Shown: positions 21,836 to 33,545 of the stretch, piece by piece
Numbering within the stretch: position 1 is the stretch's first letter
Layout: every line of letters begins with the position of its first letter
NCBI GenBank assembly: GCA_963082975.1
Contig: OY720348.1
Coordinates: forward strand, 14,132,078 to 14,196,077
DNA length: 64,000 nucleotides
Direction: 5' to 3'
Source: Labia minor
Taxonomy: Eukaryota > Arthropoda > Insecta > Dermaptera > Spongiphoridae
The notes under the pieces: generated by a model
Told to the model about the DNA's origin: nothing
The model's database searches: none
Seen by the model: only the letters and a program-made list of their open reading frames with translations
Position numbers and translations under genes: made by a program

Positions 21836-23424
21836 GGTTTTAAGTTGAAAAATTGTTTAAAACAGAACTTTTAAACCTTTAAAATATTATATATATGTAG
21901 ATATATAAAGAATCGATATTTATTTCTTGAAGGAAAAAGTGAATTTTAAAGGTCACTCAAAATATAAAATAAAACATTTTCTAAAATTCTGTGAGTCTGA
22001 TCACATTAGGTGCAAAATAAAATACTAATATTGCAATTTTATTTTTAAAATAGTTATGATATAACTTTTTTTTTAATTAAAAGTGTTTTTTTGAGATATT
22101 AACTGAAATAAAAATTATATTTTATATCTAAAAGTTGTTGTTCATGATGAACTTTTTAAGAGGTAATGATTTTATTTTAATATTTCAAATTTTATACGTA
22201 TAATAAGAAAATAAACAAGCTTTGAACGTAATTTTTATAATAATATATAATTTTGAAAAGAAATTTCACTTAAAAAAATTAAACATTCATAAGCTAATAA
22301 GAATAATATTATAAAAAAAATTATAAGTTTATTAATTCCTTTTATATAAAAAAAAAATAATGAAATAATTAAAAAATATTATATTATATATATTTTCTTC
22401 AGATGAAGAACGAAAGGTTTTCTTAAAAAATTTCAATACGTATACTGATTAAATGCAGTCTTAAAAATAAAAACGATATTCTAATATAACAGTAAATATT
22501 TACAAATTTACTATGTAATTTGCGAAGTAGAAAAGAATATGAAATAAATAAAAAATAATTGTTCACGAATAAATATAATTATATTTATATTTTTAACTCG
22601 ACTAAGATAATTTTGAATAAAATATAAGTTATTTTTTTCGATGAATATCAATTGTGATAAATTTTATTAATTTGAATATGCATTTTGCTTATAAACTAAA
22701 TTAATTCATTTTTTCCTTAAATATTGTTATTGTTACCAACTTATGAGTAATCAATAACACTAAATATAAGTTAAGGGTAGACTAGGTAGGGTTTTTAAAT
22801 TTCAAAATTAAAAATATAAATTAAAAATAAAAATTGAATGACTGAAATGTAAAAATAGAAAAAAAAATGCTTTAGAAAGGGTAAAGAGATTTTGAACATT
22901 TTACTTTTGATTTATTTATTTATTTATTATGGTATTTGTATTCGCTTTATTAAAATATATAATTGATAAATAACTCAAAATAAATTATAAAAAAAAGTTT
23001 ATTTAAAATAAAACATTCTTTAATAAACATTATAATGTATATGTAGAATATATAGTACATTATTCTTTCTAATAATAATATATACGGTTGTATTAATAAT
23101 ATAATTAGTAAAGGGGATTTTTATATTAAACATTCTTACACAAATATATAATTATTATTTTTTAAATTAAATGAAAATTTATAACAATGAATTGAAATAA
23201 ATATAAAAACAGTAACATTAATAAATAAAATATATATATTATTTAAATTTCAATATTTCCACATTGCTATCTTAAGACTGATTACGTCATAAGAGACAGA
23301 CAGACATATAGACACGGACCAGATTAGCATTATAGATAGATAATCTAAAAATATATTATGACAATTGATAATTCTAAATTATTTTCAAATTTGAATAAAA
23401 ATTATAAACTAAGTGTGAAATAAG
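21836..23424. other. Long AT-rich non-coding stretch
   Basis: No gene, TIR or SINE head recognised. A family B-like tail (GACAGACAGACATATAGACAC, cut short) lies near 23295-23340. Confidence 0.5.
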
Positions 23425-23835
23425 CTGTGGAGTGTCTCTACTCGACTATCTCGCAATTTGATTTGGATTAATTAACATATATTATATATTTAAATTAAAT
23501 TTAATTAATTATAAATTAAAATTAATAAATATATATTAAACCAGCGCTTGTTTGGCTCTTTGTTGATGGCACCATGTCACGTGCTGGCGCGTGTTTTGCA
23601 GTGTTAAAAAATTAATTCCAGTTCTTTCAAGCTGAAATTCTATATATAGCAGTTTTATACAATTATTAATCATGTGAAAAATTATCCAACATATATCTTT
23701 ATTTTTACTTTCACTTTAGAGAAAAAAAAATCAAAACGTGGTAGGTAATGACCCTCTTCCGGATGAGCTACATTTCTCAAAAGTTGATAGAAAACTACGA
23801 ATTTTGAATAATGAATGCGTAATCTTGTCTACAAA

Positions 23836-23900
<65 letters not shown>

Positions 23901-24040
23901 TTATATACATACACAGAGAGAGAGAGATATTTTCCCCAACCTTAGTGAAAATGACTCAGGGACCTTCAAAACGTATAAAAACATCAAAATCTCGACATCG
24001 AAAATTTTCGTGATCGCAATACTATCACTGGCGAGATAGT
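23425..24040 (-). mobile_element. Family A element, copy A5
   Basis: Minus-strand copy: the 3' hairpin lies at the low-coordinate end (GTGGAGTGTCTCTACTC, partly mismatched) and ACTATCTCGCCAG at the high end. The (CA)n(TA)n core at 23836-23902 is the longest of the family. Confidence 0.8.
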
Positions 24041-24139
24041 AAAAAGATAATTTAATGTTCTATATATAAAATATCAGTGATAATAACTTAATTGTATATA
24101 ATATATGTAATATATAAATATAAAAAATAAAATAAATAA

Positions 24140-24360
24140 TTTTAACTGGAATTTGGAAGCCGGTATGGGTTCCTATCGTTATAGGATGAAATATTCTTAT
24201 TTAATGGAAATGTGTGCGTGATTGAAAATCGTGAAAGCTGCTCTGCTCTCAGCAGCTGAGTTTATTTGAAGAAGCAAACAAGGCATTCAGGTCGCAAGAC
24301 GAAAAGTGGAAGGGTCCTCACGAAACAGTCCCTCTACTTTTATACTTCTTCCTTAATATC
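24140..24360. other. Single-copy island, non-coding
   Basis: Less AT-rich, with an inverted pair around GCTGCTCTGCTCTCAGCAGC. No ORF or repeat found. Possibly regulatory. Confidence 0.2.
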
Positions 24361-24565
24361 CAAATGGATAAAAAACAAAATAACATAAATATTTCATAAA
24401 CAAATATTAGGTATTAAGAAAAGTTAAAGAAATAAAAAAATATTATCTTATTTATTTAATTCTCTTTCAATTTCATTATAAATTATTAGTTTATCACCTT
24501 TTTTCTTTATTATTTATTTATTTTGTAAGTAAAAAGTGTATCTTTAATACAATATATCACGTTAC

Positions 24566-24860
24566 CCAATAAGTTCCGACCCGAACTAACAAAACAACAA
24601 CTTTTAAGAAAAATTCAACTTAGTCTTGGTCTCTTAAAGCTTTTACTTGAAACGATTTGTCTTTGATTCAACTTGACCATTCAATTGAGTTCATTAGAAG
24701 GCAAATCTCTTTCCCTGGAGCATTCTTTTATGGTCTGAAAACGACCGATATTTAGGGTAGCAAACCAATTTGAAACTTAATTCGTTTAATTTGACCATCG
24801 TTTTCACCGACTTGTGTTGGTGCGTTGTCTTTAACACTAATAGGACTTTTCAACTAAATG
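24566..24860 (-). pseudogene. mariner transposase C-terminal remnant
   Basis: The minus strand reads KDNAPTQ..., then an IKFQIGLLP / FKLVCYPKY-like stretch, KNAPGKEICL and DKSFQVKAL. These recall the mariner block from the second catalytic Asp to the C-terminus, with frame breaks and loss of the YSPD block. The low-coordinate end GTTACCCAATAAGTTCCGAC looks like a terminal repeat. Confidence 0.6.
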
Positions 24861-25146
24861 TCGGATAATGATAAAATTTTATCTCTAGGCGTTTGAAAGC
24901 TAGAAGTACTATTTTCGGCGGTGCTATATTTCAAGTTTGTTCTTATGTATCTTGTATCGCAAGGTGGATCATTTCAACCTGTGATTTTGAAACTAAATTT
25001 TATATGAAAGTAACTAGGGATGTTCTAAAAATAAAAATCTTAACGAACTCTAAACTGTTCAATTGAATCATCTTTACATTATCTGACAATTTGTTTGTGG
25101 AGCAATTTCTCTACTTCTGTAAGAACTAAGAGTTAATTTAAAAATT

Positions 25147-25406
25147 ATTGTTGCCAACTCTAAAAAGTTCCAAAAAAGGACATCCTAAAGTTCCAAAAAA
25201 AAGGACACCCTAAAGTTCCAAAAAGGACAGTCCAAAGTTCCAAAAAGGACAGTCCAAAGTTCCAAAAAAGGACACCCTGAAGTACCAAAAAAAGGACACC
25301 CTAAAGTTCCAAAAAAGGACATCCTTAGAAAATTATATACACTTAAGGCAGTCGAGAGTAATTAAAAAAGGATTGTCCTATCCAAAAAAGGCCAGTTGGC
25401 AACCCT
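25147..25406. mobile_element. Short TIR element containing a minisatellite
   Basis: Left TTGTTGCCAACT and right AGTTGGCAACCCT are inverted ends of a type seen in hAT MITEs. Nearly all of the interior is the minisatellite at 25163-25325. Confidence 0.65.
25163..25325. repeat. Minisatellite, about 7 units of 22-26 bp
   Basis: The unit is AAAGTTCCAAAAAAGGACAC with a CCT or AGTC end. Units vary in A-run length and alternate ATCCT, ACCCT and AGTCC ends. Confidence 0.9.
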
Positions 25407-26170
25407 ATTTAAAATTGAGGACAAAAAAAAACCTAGCACAAGTTGTATTGTGTCCCAAGGTGAGCCACCCTCCCCTATATACATATTGTATTCCTAAAAA
25501 TAAACTTTAGCAGTATAACTAGATATTTTATTAAGCATTCTTTAATATATAAATATTTATATAATCTTATACATATATAAAAGCTCAATTATAAGTAAAA
25601 AAACAACATATTTATTTACATTGAGGAAGGGAGTAAATTTAAAATGTAATCAAAGGAGGCGATAACGAGAAAATAAAAAAGCCCGATTACACGGAAATGC
25701 AGATTGATTGTAAACAAAAGCTTGTTATCGTAAAGCTTTAAATTTAAATTTATTTTGCTAATTTATCGTTTTTCTAGCTACTGTAAAACATATATCAATG
25801 TTTGAAATTGATTTTATTGGATTCAAATCTATTTGTGGTTAATTGAAAATTTTTAGAAGTATTTTAAATAAAATTATATATATATATATATTTATATATA
25901 AAATATTCAATTTACTGTTATCAAGTTGGCATCCTGAACATTAGAAAATCTCACTGATAGCTTTAAAACTTGAATTTTTAATCTAACTGACAGAAATTAA
26001 GTATTATATATTATAGTTTTTAGTTTGGTTCAGTTTATATGATAGTAATTAAATTGTTGTAATATATTTTCCTTAAATTGTCTTTTTATAGAGAACAAAT
26101 ATGTCTATAATTATTTCTAAATTTAAGAAAATGTGATAATATTATAAATAATTGTTTATATTATGATATA
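25407..26170. other. AT-rich non-coding stretch
   Basis: No recognised feature other than a (TA)n run near 25880. Confidence 0.5.
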
Positions 26171-26178
26171 TATATATA

Positions 26179-26802
26179 CGAGGTCTGTTCAAAAGAAAAG
26201 TTGTATTTTGAATTTTCTTGGGCTGTGTACATTCGATTATCGATTTTTTTTTGTTATGTTGGTACACATATGTTTCTCATATGTTGATATTATCAGCCAT
26301 TTTGGATTAGTAGTTTGTTTTTGACAACTCGAAAAGTTAATCATGTTTTGTGTGTTCTTCGATTTTTTACTTTTTTTTTAATAAAAAAAAGGTATATTAC
26401 AAGGAAGTTATGCAACGTTGGCGTGAAGCAATACGGTTCAAACGATCGGAATCATTACTTGTTCGTGATTTTTTGGCCAAAAACAACACCGTAATCATGC
26501 CTCAACCACCGTATTCACCAGATTTAGTTCCCTGCGACTTTTTCCTATTCCCAAAACTGAAGAGACCATTGAAAGGAAAGCGTTTTGTCACAATTGATGA
26601 GATAAAATCGGAATCCAAGAACGAGCTGATGACGATACCAAAAAGCGCATTTCAGAAGTGATTCTACTATTGGAAGAAGCGCTGGCATAAGTGCATTATA
26701 TGTGAGGGGAATTACTTTAAATGGGACAAATTGGATATTGATGAATAAATAAATACTTTTCGAAATAATTCAAAATTCTCCTATTCTTTTAAACAGACCT
26801 TA
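26179..26802 (+). mobile_element. mariner remnant with long C-terminal transposase ORF
   Basis: Ends CGAGGTCTGTTCAAAAGAA and an inverted partner ending CTTTTAAACAGACCTTA, flanked by TA. Plus-strand ORF 26350-26661 contains LVRDFLAKNN, PQPPYSPDLVPCDFFLFPKL (third catalytic Asp region) and LKGKRFVTIDEIKSESKNEL. After one stop, YYWKKRWHKCI follows in frame. The N-terminal two thirds is deleted. This is among the least decayed transposase pieces in the window. Confidence 0.85.
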
Positions 26803-26819
26803 TATATATATATAATTAT

Positions 26820-27755
26820 TTTTGTAAAAAATTATGAATTTATTGAAGAGAGTATAGGTATTTTTACATTTTCATTTTGACATTTGTAATTATAATACTT
26901 TTCATTATTAAATAGAAATATTTTTCATAGACAAGATCAAAATATAAAAAGAAAATAAAAAATTTCAAGGAAAGTACTTATTCAAGGTTGGTTAAAATTT
27001 AGTTGACAGGTAAATTGTCTGTTTTTAAAAATTCATTTTATCTGTAATAAATTAACTGTTGAGACGATCAAGGGAAATCGCCAATCAAAAAAATAAAAAA
27101 AAAATAATAAACAAATCAATTGAAATGATAGAATTTAATTTTTTAATAAAATGGTTTCCGATGAGTGTCAATCATAAATACCTTTCCATTTAGATAAAAA
27201 TAAATAAATAAATAAATAAATATTCCATGTTAAATGTAAATATTGTTAAAGAGACAAATACTTAGGACATAATTAAAGCAAAAAATAGACATTCATTTTA
27301 TTTTCTGCTTTCTTTTTCGTTTACAGCCGACCTAGTAATTATCTGAGATATTTTCTCTTTCACTCTCACTTACTACAACACAATTTAAATTCCATTTTGA
27401 AAAGATTTATAAATAAAGTGACATTTTGAACGAGTAAAGTAAATAAACAAAACAAAAATGTGTCTTTTTAAATATTAAATTTAAAATTATCAAATATATT
27501 TATTAATATGTACTATATTTTCTTACTTTAAATATTTTAATGTTAATAAAATCTAATATAAAACGAACTAAAAGTCAAGAACATGTATTATTATTGAGTG
27601 TATTAATATTGATATGCATTAAATATTAAATGTGTAGAATTTTTTGAGCCTACGATTGAACCATACCAATACACACTAAAATTTGAATTCACTTGTGTTT
27701 ATTTCAATAATTTGTAAAATAGTATTTGATTTTTATTTTCAAATACTTTTTTCAT
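26820..27755. other. AT-rich non-coding stretch
   Basis: No gene or recognised repeat. Confidence 0.5.
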
Positions 27756-27759
27756 TTTT

Positions 27760-28320
27760 ACTATCTCGCCAGAGAGAGTTTTGCGATCAAGAATATTTTC
27801 GATGTTGAGATTTTGATGTTTTTATACGTTTTGAAGGTCCCTGAGTCATTTTTACTAAGGTTGGGAAAAATGTAAAAGATTACGCAAAAAAGGTTTGAAC
27901 TAGAATAATGAAATTTGGTATACGGGTATTATTCAAAATTCGTAGTTTTCTATCAAATTTTGAGAAATGTAGCTCATCCAGAAGAGGGTCATTATCTACC
28001 ACGTTTTCATTTTTTTTCCTCTAAACTGACCGTAAAAATAAAGTTATATGATTGATAGTTTTTCACATGATTAAAAATTGTATGAAACTGCTATATATAG
28101 AATTTAAGCTTGATTGAATTACTGAGAGTACCGGAATTAATTTTTTAACACTGAAAATAACGCGCCAGCACGTGATATGGTGCCACCAACAAATAGCCAA
28201 ACACGCGCTGGTTTAATAAATATTATTTATTAATTTTAATTTATAATTTAATTATTTATCATTAATAAGTGTTATTTAATCCAATCCAAATCGCGAGATA
28301 GTTTAGTGGAGACACTCCAG
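27760..28320 (+). mobile_element. Family A element, copy A6 (lacks the TG core)
   Basis: Full 5' and 3' ends (ACTATCTCGCCAG; GCGAGATAGT; CACTCCAG). The TG microsatellite is absent: GGGAAAAATGTAAAAGATTA joins the two halves directly. Confidence 0.8.
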
Positions 28321-28634
28321 CTTATTTAATTTAATGATAAATTTAAAAATTCCCGTATTTAGAACTATAGTTTTGTGTTTTGTGATTATAAAATATTTAT
28401 ATAATTTAATATTATCTTATTTATATACTTAATTATGTGAACTATACAAAGGATCTTCTAAATAACTGATATTACGATAATTATTAATTAGTCTGAATCA
28501 CACCATTGTATTAATTTATTTAAATATGTTCTGTTATACATATTAATAATAAAAAATATAAAATATTTATAATTTAACTCTTCAATTTTCTCAAAAAGTA
28601 AAGCTCTTAGCCGATATATATATAATTAAATATT

Positions 28635-28845
28635 TATATTCGGGTGATGTATGATCAGTACAACGAATTCTTTCAACTTTTATCTTGATTTTTTTGATCG
28701 TGAAACGCTACTTCTTATTTCAAGTAGCATCCCATTTTAATCACTTGTATAAATATAAAAGAAAAATTCTATTACCAGGCAAGAGATTTGAACCCGCATG
28801 CAAATGCTTGAAAGGCAATCGTGCTGCCCATCACAGATATATATA
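28635..28845 (-). mobile_element. tRNA-headed SINE, copy 1
   Basis: On the minus strand the head GATGGGCAGCACGATTGCC (A box-like) and GGGTTCAAATCTC (B box) is followed by a body ending GAATTCGTTGTACTGATCAT. The body recurs at 37700-37860, 38785-38865 and 56040-56420. Confidence 0.65.
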
Positions 28846-28899
28846 ATATATATATAAAGTACCTGGAACACCGAGCTATCGCTCGACCCTTGAAAAAAT

Positions 28900-29245
28900 A
28901 TTGATATACAATTCTTTAATTATTTATTACGATTTTTAAATTTTACATCATTGCATCAATCTGATTAAAATGAATGGAATAATAAATAATGTTTTATTAA
29001 AAAATATTAAAAACTATAAAACTATCTAAAAATTAATTAATAAAAAAAACAATGAATAAATAAATATAAATTAGTAATTTAAACAATAAACGCGAAAATA
29101 GATTAAAAAAAAAACATAAAATTAACTAATTAAAATTTATAAGAATTAACAAAAAATTAACATTAAAAAATTGTTTTTAAAATATCATAAATAAACTTAC
29201 AATGTTTGCAAGACAAATAAATTTTAGATTTTTTTTTTCATTTAT
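28900..29245. other. AT-rich non-coding stretch
   Basis: Nothing recognised. Confidence 0.5.
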
Positions 29246-29485
29246 CACGTCATATAAATTCAAATTAAGAAAAAACTAATGAAAATGATTTTTGTCCAGA
29301 CTGAAAAAATACAGATCGATTTGTCTTTATAAATATTATATATGGTGTGAATTTCAAAAAATTCTTATAGTGGTTAATTAATAAATTAATCCAACAATAT
29401 ACAATTATATATACACACATATATATATATATATACACATATATATATATATATACTATTTTAACTAGTATAATAAGATAAGATA
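29246..29485 (+). mobile_element. Family B element, 3' part
   Basis: Matches the 3' part of family B (ATTAAGAAAAAACTAATGAA, ACAGATCGATTTGTCTTTAT) and ends ACTAGTATAATAAGATAAGA after TA/CA repeats. Confidence 0.6.
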
Positions 29486-29944
29486 TATATATATATATGT
29501 ATATAAATATATGTCTATAAAATTAATAAATCATCATTTTTGTGTATTATTATTAACTGATTCATCTTGCAGATAATACATGAAATTCTGATTTTTTTAA
29601 TTGAAAAATATTCATTGTTAATTAATGCAAAAGAGAGATCCAGATTATATATCCCTTTCCCACATAGAATAACAATTATGAATTTTGTAGGAAATGATGG
29701 TAATTGAATTCGTGACTCTTAAAGAGAATGGCATTGATAAATTCTGCCGGGGGAATCTTTATGTCTATCCTTCTTTATCGAAATTTGTTATTAAAATGTA
29801 AGTGAAGCAATTACAGAAGATCATTAACCAAAATTTTTTATTTTTACAAATCACAATCTAGTTATAAACCTTAACTAATAAGTGATATTTATTTAAAGAA
29901 AATATATAAAGTTAATGATTTTATAAAAACATGCAAACATGAGC

Positions 29945-30225
29945 AGTTTAATCCATTAGTTCATGAGGTTTATTCCTTTTTAATCTTCTGGTCTGGTTGC
30001 CTACGTCAAGGAGTCAATCGGCCTCAGTGTTTGTATGCCTTTGCAGTCTATTTTGATGAGCTGCTGCAAATCGTTGAATTTCTTCATTTACTCTCTTAAG
30101 ATCTTGGTGAAGTTCTTCATTTCGAATATACCAAGGAGCATTGACAACGGCCCTTAATATTTTGTTTTGGCATCGTTGGATGATTTGTATATTGCTCTTT
30201 GCAGCACAGACCCATTAACCAAATA
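29945..30225 (-). pseudogene. Jockey-like LINE, C-terminal ORF2 fragment
   Basis: The minus-strand frame reads WVCAAKSNIQIIQRCQNKIL, RAVVNAPWYIRNEELHQDLK, EEIQRFAAAHQNRLQ and TRRLKRNKPHELMD, then stop. This is the typical C-terminal tail after the reverse transcriptase in jockey-clade elements. The upstream part is missing and the junction at about 30225 abuts the duplicated segment. Confidence 0.8.
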
Positions 30226-30498
30226 CAGGAAAATATTTGTTTACCATATCGAGAGATCATTTCAATTTTTATCTTTGTGGTGATATACCAATGGGAACAA
30301 ATAATTTCAAATCAATTTATTATCAATTTGTATTTTATAGTGCAATTGTAGTATAAAAATGCAAGCAAACTTGAATGTCAAAGGAAATTAACTAAATTGT
30401 TTAACTTCAATTTAATGGAATAACTTATTCAAGAATAGGTTTCTATCACCTTTGTAATCAATATATGCCTGCTCAACCCTTTCTCTCTCTCTCTCTCT

Positions 30499-30544
<46 letters not shown>

Positions 30545-30717
30545 TAAAAGGAAATAATCAAAGAATAAAAGAGGAATTTTTTCTTTTAGAATTTAATAGA
30601 TTTCTAAATTTTAATTTTGAAAGATCTCTTTTAATTATTGAAATATTGAAAAAAATAAATAAAATTTTATAAAGTACTATATTTTTTTTATTTTATTTAT
30701 TTATACATTTATTTTTA
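30226..30717. repeat. Second copy of the duplicated segment (see 20740-21105)
   Basis: Nearly identical to the 20.7-kb copy, with a longer (CT)n(TA)n tract and about 100 additional AT-rich bases before the family A element. Confidence 0.85.
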
Positions 30718-31297
30718 CTGTCTCACCAGAGATAGTTTTGCGATCACAAAAATTTTCGATGACGAGATTTTGATGTTTGTATACGTTTTGAAGGCTGAGA
30801 AAAATGTCTGTGTGTGTTTATGTGTGTATGTAGACAAGATTACGAAAAAACGGTTTGAGCCAGAATAATGAAATTTGGTATATGGACATTTTTCAAAATT
30901 CGTAGTTTTCTATCAGCTTTTGAGAAATGTGACTCATTCGGAAGAGGACCATTACCTACCGCGTTTTCTTTTTATTTCCTCTAAACTGACAGTAAAAATA
31001 AAGATATATGTTTGATAGTTTTTCACATGATTAAAAATTGTATAAAACTGCTATATTTAGAATTGCAGCTTGATTGAAACGCTGAAAGTACTGGAATAAT
31101 TTTTTTTAATTTTTTAACACGTTGATAACCAATCACGCGCCAGCACGTGACGTGGTGTCATCATCAAAGAGTCAAATACACGCTGGTTTAATAAATATTA
31201 ATTATTAATTATATAATTTATAATTTAATCAATTAAATTCAATATATGTTAATTCATCCATTCAAATTTGTGAGATAGTCGAGTAGAGACACTCCAG
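30718..31297 (+). mobile_element. Family A element, copy A7
   Basis: Starts ACTGTCTCACC, has a short TG core and ends GTGAGATAGTCGAGTAGAGA with CACTCCAG. Shares the internal deletion with A3 but is otherwise clearly diverged from it. Confidence 0.8.
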
Positions 31298-31309
31298 ATT
31301 TTTTTTTTT

Positions 31310-31920
31310 TTTTTTTTCATTCAAAGTCTTGTTATTTCTAAATAAAGTATTTAATAATATTTCTTTAAAATTTATTTAGCGTATACATTTAAATGAATAA
31401 AAAAAAAAGTTTTCAATTTCAAGATCAACTACATTATTGACAGTATTCCGGAAAATGACAAATTGCCTGGTTTTAGATCAGCGATCTGTCAATTGTCTTT
31501 TGGAAACAGTTTATTGTATAAATCGTTTGATTATACAGTTTAGGTACATTAATATTACATATCGCCTTTAAAATTGATTTCCAAAATAAAGAGATTATTT
31601 AAATGTCATTCTAGATATATGGAGCGTGTTTTTTTTTTCGATTGAAGTTAAAACTTGGTAAAATAATATTCGTGAAAACATATTTAAATATATATTCTTT
31701 GAAAGCCCTCAATTATTTTCTTTTTTTTCTTTTTAAATTCTTCCAATTAAAAATATAAACCATATACAAATTATTACATTCATCAATCAGGTATATTATT
31801 AAAGCATTTAAAAATATTTCCAAAGTTTATTTAATGAAATTAAAGAGATATCTTGAAAAGATTCATATTTTAAAATAAAAATAAAAATATACAAAAAAAA
31901 AAAAAAAAAAATATATACTC
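31310..31920. other. AT-rich non-coding stretch upstream of the candidate leader exon
   Basis: No repeat recognised. Homopolymer T and A runs at both ends. Confidence 0.4.
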
Positions 31921-31922
31921 AC

Positions 31923-31978
31923 TTAAGTATTTATATTCACATCAATTGTTAATCCAAATGACCCCAATTAATAGACAC
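31923..31978 (-). other. Candidate additional 5'-leader exon, minus strand
   Basis: Fifty-six bases on the minus strand follow a T-rich tract ending TTTTCAG and are followed by GTGAGT, a near-consensus donor. No repeat family covers it. It could be an upstream leader exon of the BCOR-like gene, which would make the intervening intron about 22 kb, or an exon of a noncoding transcript. It has no useful ORF. Chance pairing of splice-like sites in AT-rich DNA is quite possible. Confidence 0.3.
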
Positions 31979-32312
31979 CTGAAAAAAAAAATAATCATGG
32001 ATTAATATCTAATGACAATTAAAAAAATCAATCATTCAAAAATTATCAAAAAATTGAAATTCATGAAAAAAAAATTAAGGTATTTCTCTTTAAATTTAAA
32101 TGGTGTCAAACCACTCGAACTTTTAAAAGATGATTTACTAAGATTAGTATATTTTTTTTTGTGATTAGACTAACTTTGAAGGACAAATTAAATTTATATA
32201 ATATTTTCAAAATCCTTTAATCAAAAAAAAATTAAGGAATATTAATAAATATTGGGAATGATCTTGTAAAATTATAATTATTTAAAGATTTTAATTATAG
32301 TAGGTAATACAA

Positions 32313-32343
<31 letters not shown>

Positions 32344-32666
32344 CGAGGGTGAAAAGTTTCCGGCCTCACCAAAAAAAAAACGATGTTTTTAAATTTTTTT
32401 TTTGCTTTATTTTTCAACATTCAAGATAGTTGAGACCTGTACGATGTCAGCTGAACGTGTGCGAAATATTTTGCACAACCATTTGAACATTAAAAAGCTG
32501 TGTGCAACGTGGGTGCCGCGTTTGCTAACGTTAGATCAAAAACTGCTTCGAAAAAACATTTCTACCTACAATGTGGCGCTGTAGGCGTAATCCAAACGAA
32601 TTTTTGAGTCGATTCATAACTGTTGATGAGACTTAAATTAAATTAAATTAATTAACTAAATTATAT
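32344..32666 (+). mobile_element. mariner deletion derivative, copy 2 (one TIR, interior reversed)
   Basis: The left end CGAGGGTGAAAAGTTTCCGG matches copies 1 and 3. The interior reads on the plus strand: MSAERVRNILHNHLNIKKLC, ATWVPRLLTLDQKLLRKN and FESIHNC, matching the helix-turn-helix/linker region of mariner transposase. The interior runs opposite to its position in copies 1 and 3. No right terminal repeat was found. Confidence 0.75.
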
Positions 32667-33008
32667 ATATATATATATATATATAGGTAAATTTTGTTTT
32701 AGAATTTTAAATTTCGTATTCTTGTAACAATATACAAAAATATTAATTTTAGCATTTTCGGAATAATTCAAATATATAAATAATTATTTTCTAAGATATA
32801 ATGAATTCAATCATTTATTGTCATAATTACCACATTAATTAATTTAATTTAATTAATAGATGTAGATTTTTTTTTATATTTAAAAAACATTTTTTTTTAG
32901 AAATATTCGATTTTTTTTCAGCATACATGTCTTTGTGGGTAATTTAGAGATCTTAAAACTTTCCGATACGATTTGTCTTCTGCTTTAAAATAAACCTATT
33001 TTCACCAT

Positions 33009-33190
33009 TTACTTTTTAATTTGAGATAAATTTCTTTCCAATGAGCATTCTTTTAATAAACAGTAAATGGTTGTTGGGGCCAGGTCTGGGGAGTATGGTG
33101 AATGGGAAACCAATTGATAACCCGATTCATTGTATTTTTGAAATAATAAAAGTTGCTTCGCTAAAATTACTATATCTCGCCAGCTAATAG
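33009..33190 (-). pseudogene. mariner transposase fragment (YSPDLAP block)
   Basis: The minus strand reads QKYNESGYQLVSHSPYSPDL followed by APTTIYCLLKECSLERNLSQ, the block holding the third catalytic Asp, in a lineage distinct from the 26.2-kb element. No terminal repeats found. Confidence 0.75.
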
Positions 33191-33545
33191 TTGTCACATA
33201 TCATTTGAAACATAGCTGATTCAAGATTTTTATCATTAATAAATATTTTCAAAATATTTATAACAACCATTTTTGATTTCTATTCTCTCTTGAGTTTATT
33301 CATTAATTTAAATTAAGTTAATCAAATTTTTTATTTATTATAAAATTGTTTATATATATGAAAAATATTTTTATAATAAAATTGATTTATAGAACTAAAT
33401 AACGATATAAATTGATTATGACCCAAAGCAATCAGATGTTAACCATATTTAAGTACCAGTAATTGTTCTTTGTTATTTTATTTCAGGGTAGAAGAGATGG
33501 AAATAAGCTTAAATAAACTTAAATGAAACCGTAAATGTTGTCAAT
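33191..33545. other. AT-rich non-coding stretch
   Basis: No recognised feature. Confidence 0.5.

Noticed and set aside
23836-24013. ORFs with Thr-His repeats.
   Set aside because: They are translations of (CA)n inside the family A microsatellite core.
33160-33190. ACTATATCTCGCCAGC resembles the family A 5' end.
   Set aside because: No further family A sequence follows, and the bases lie in the frame of the mariner fragment; the similarity is probably chance.
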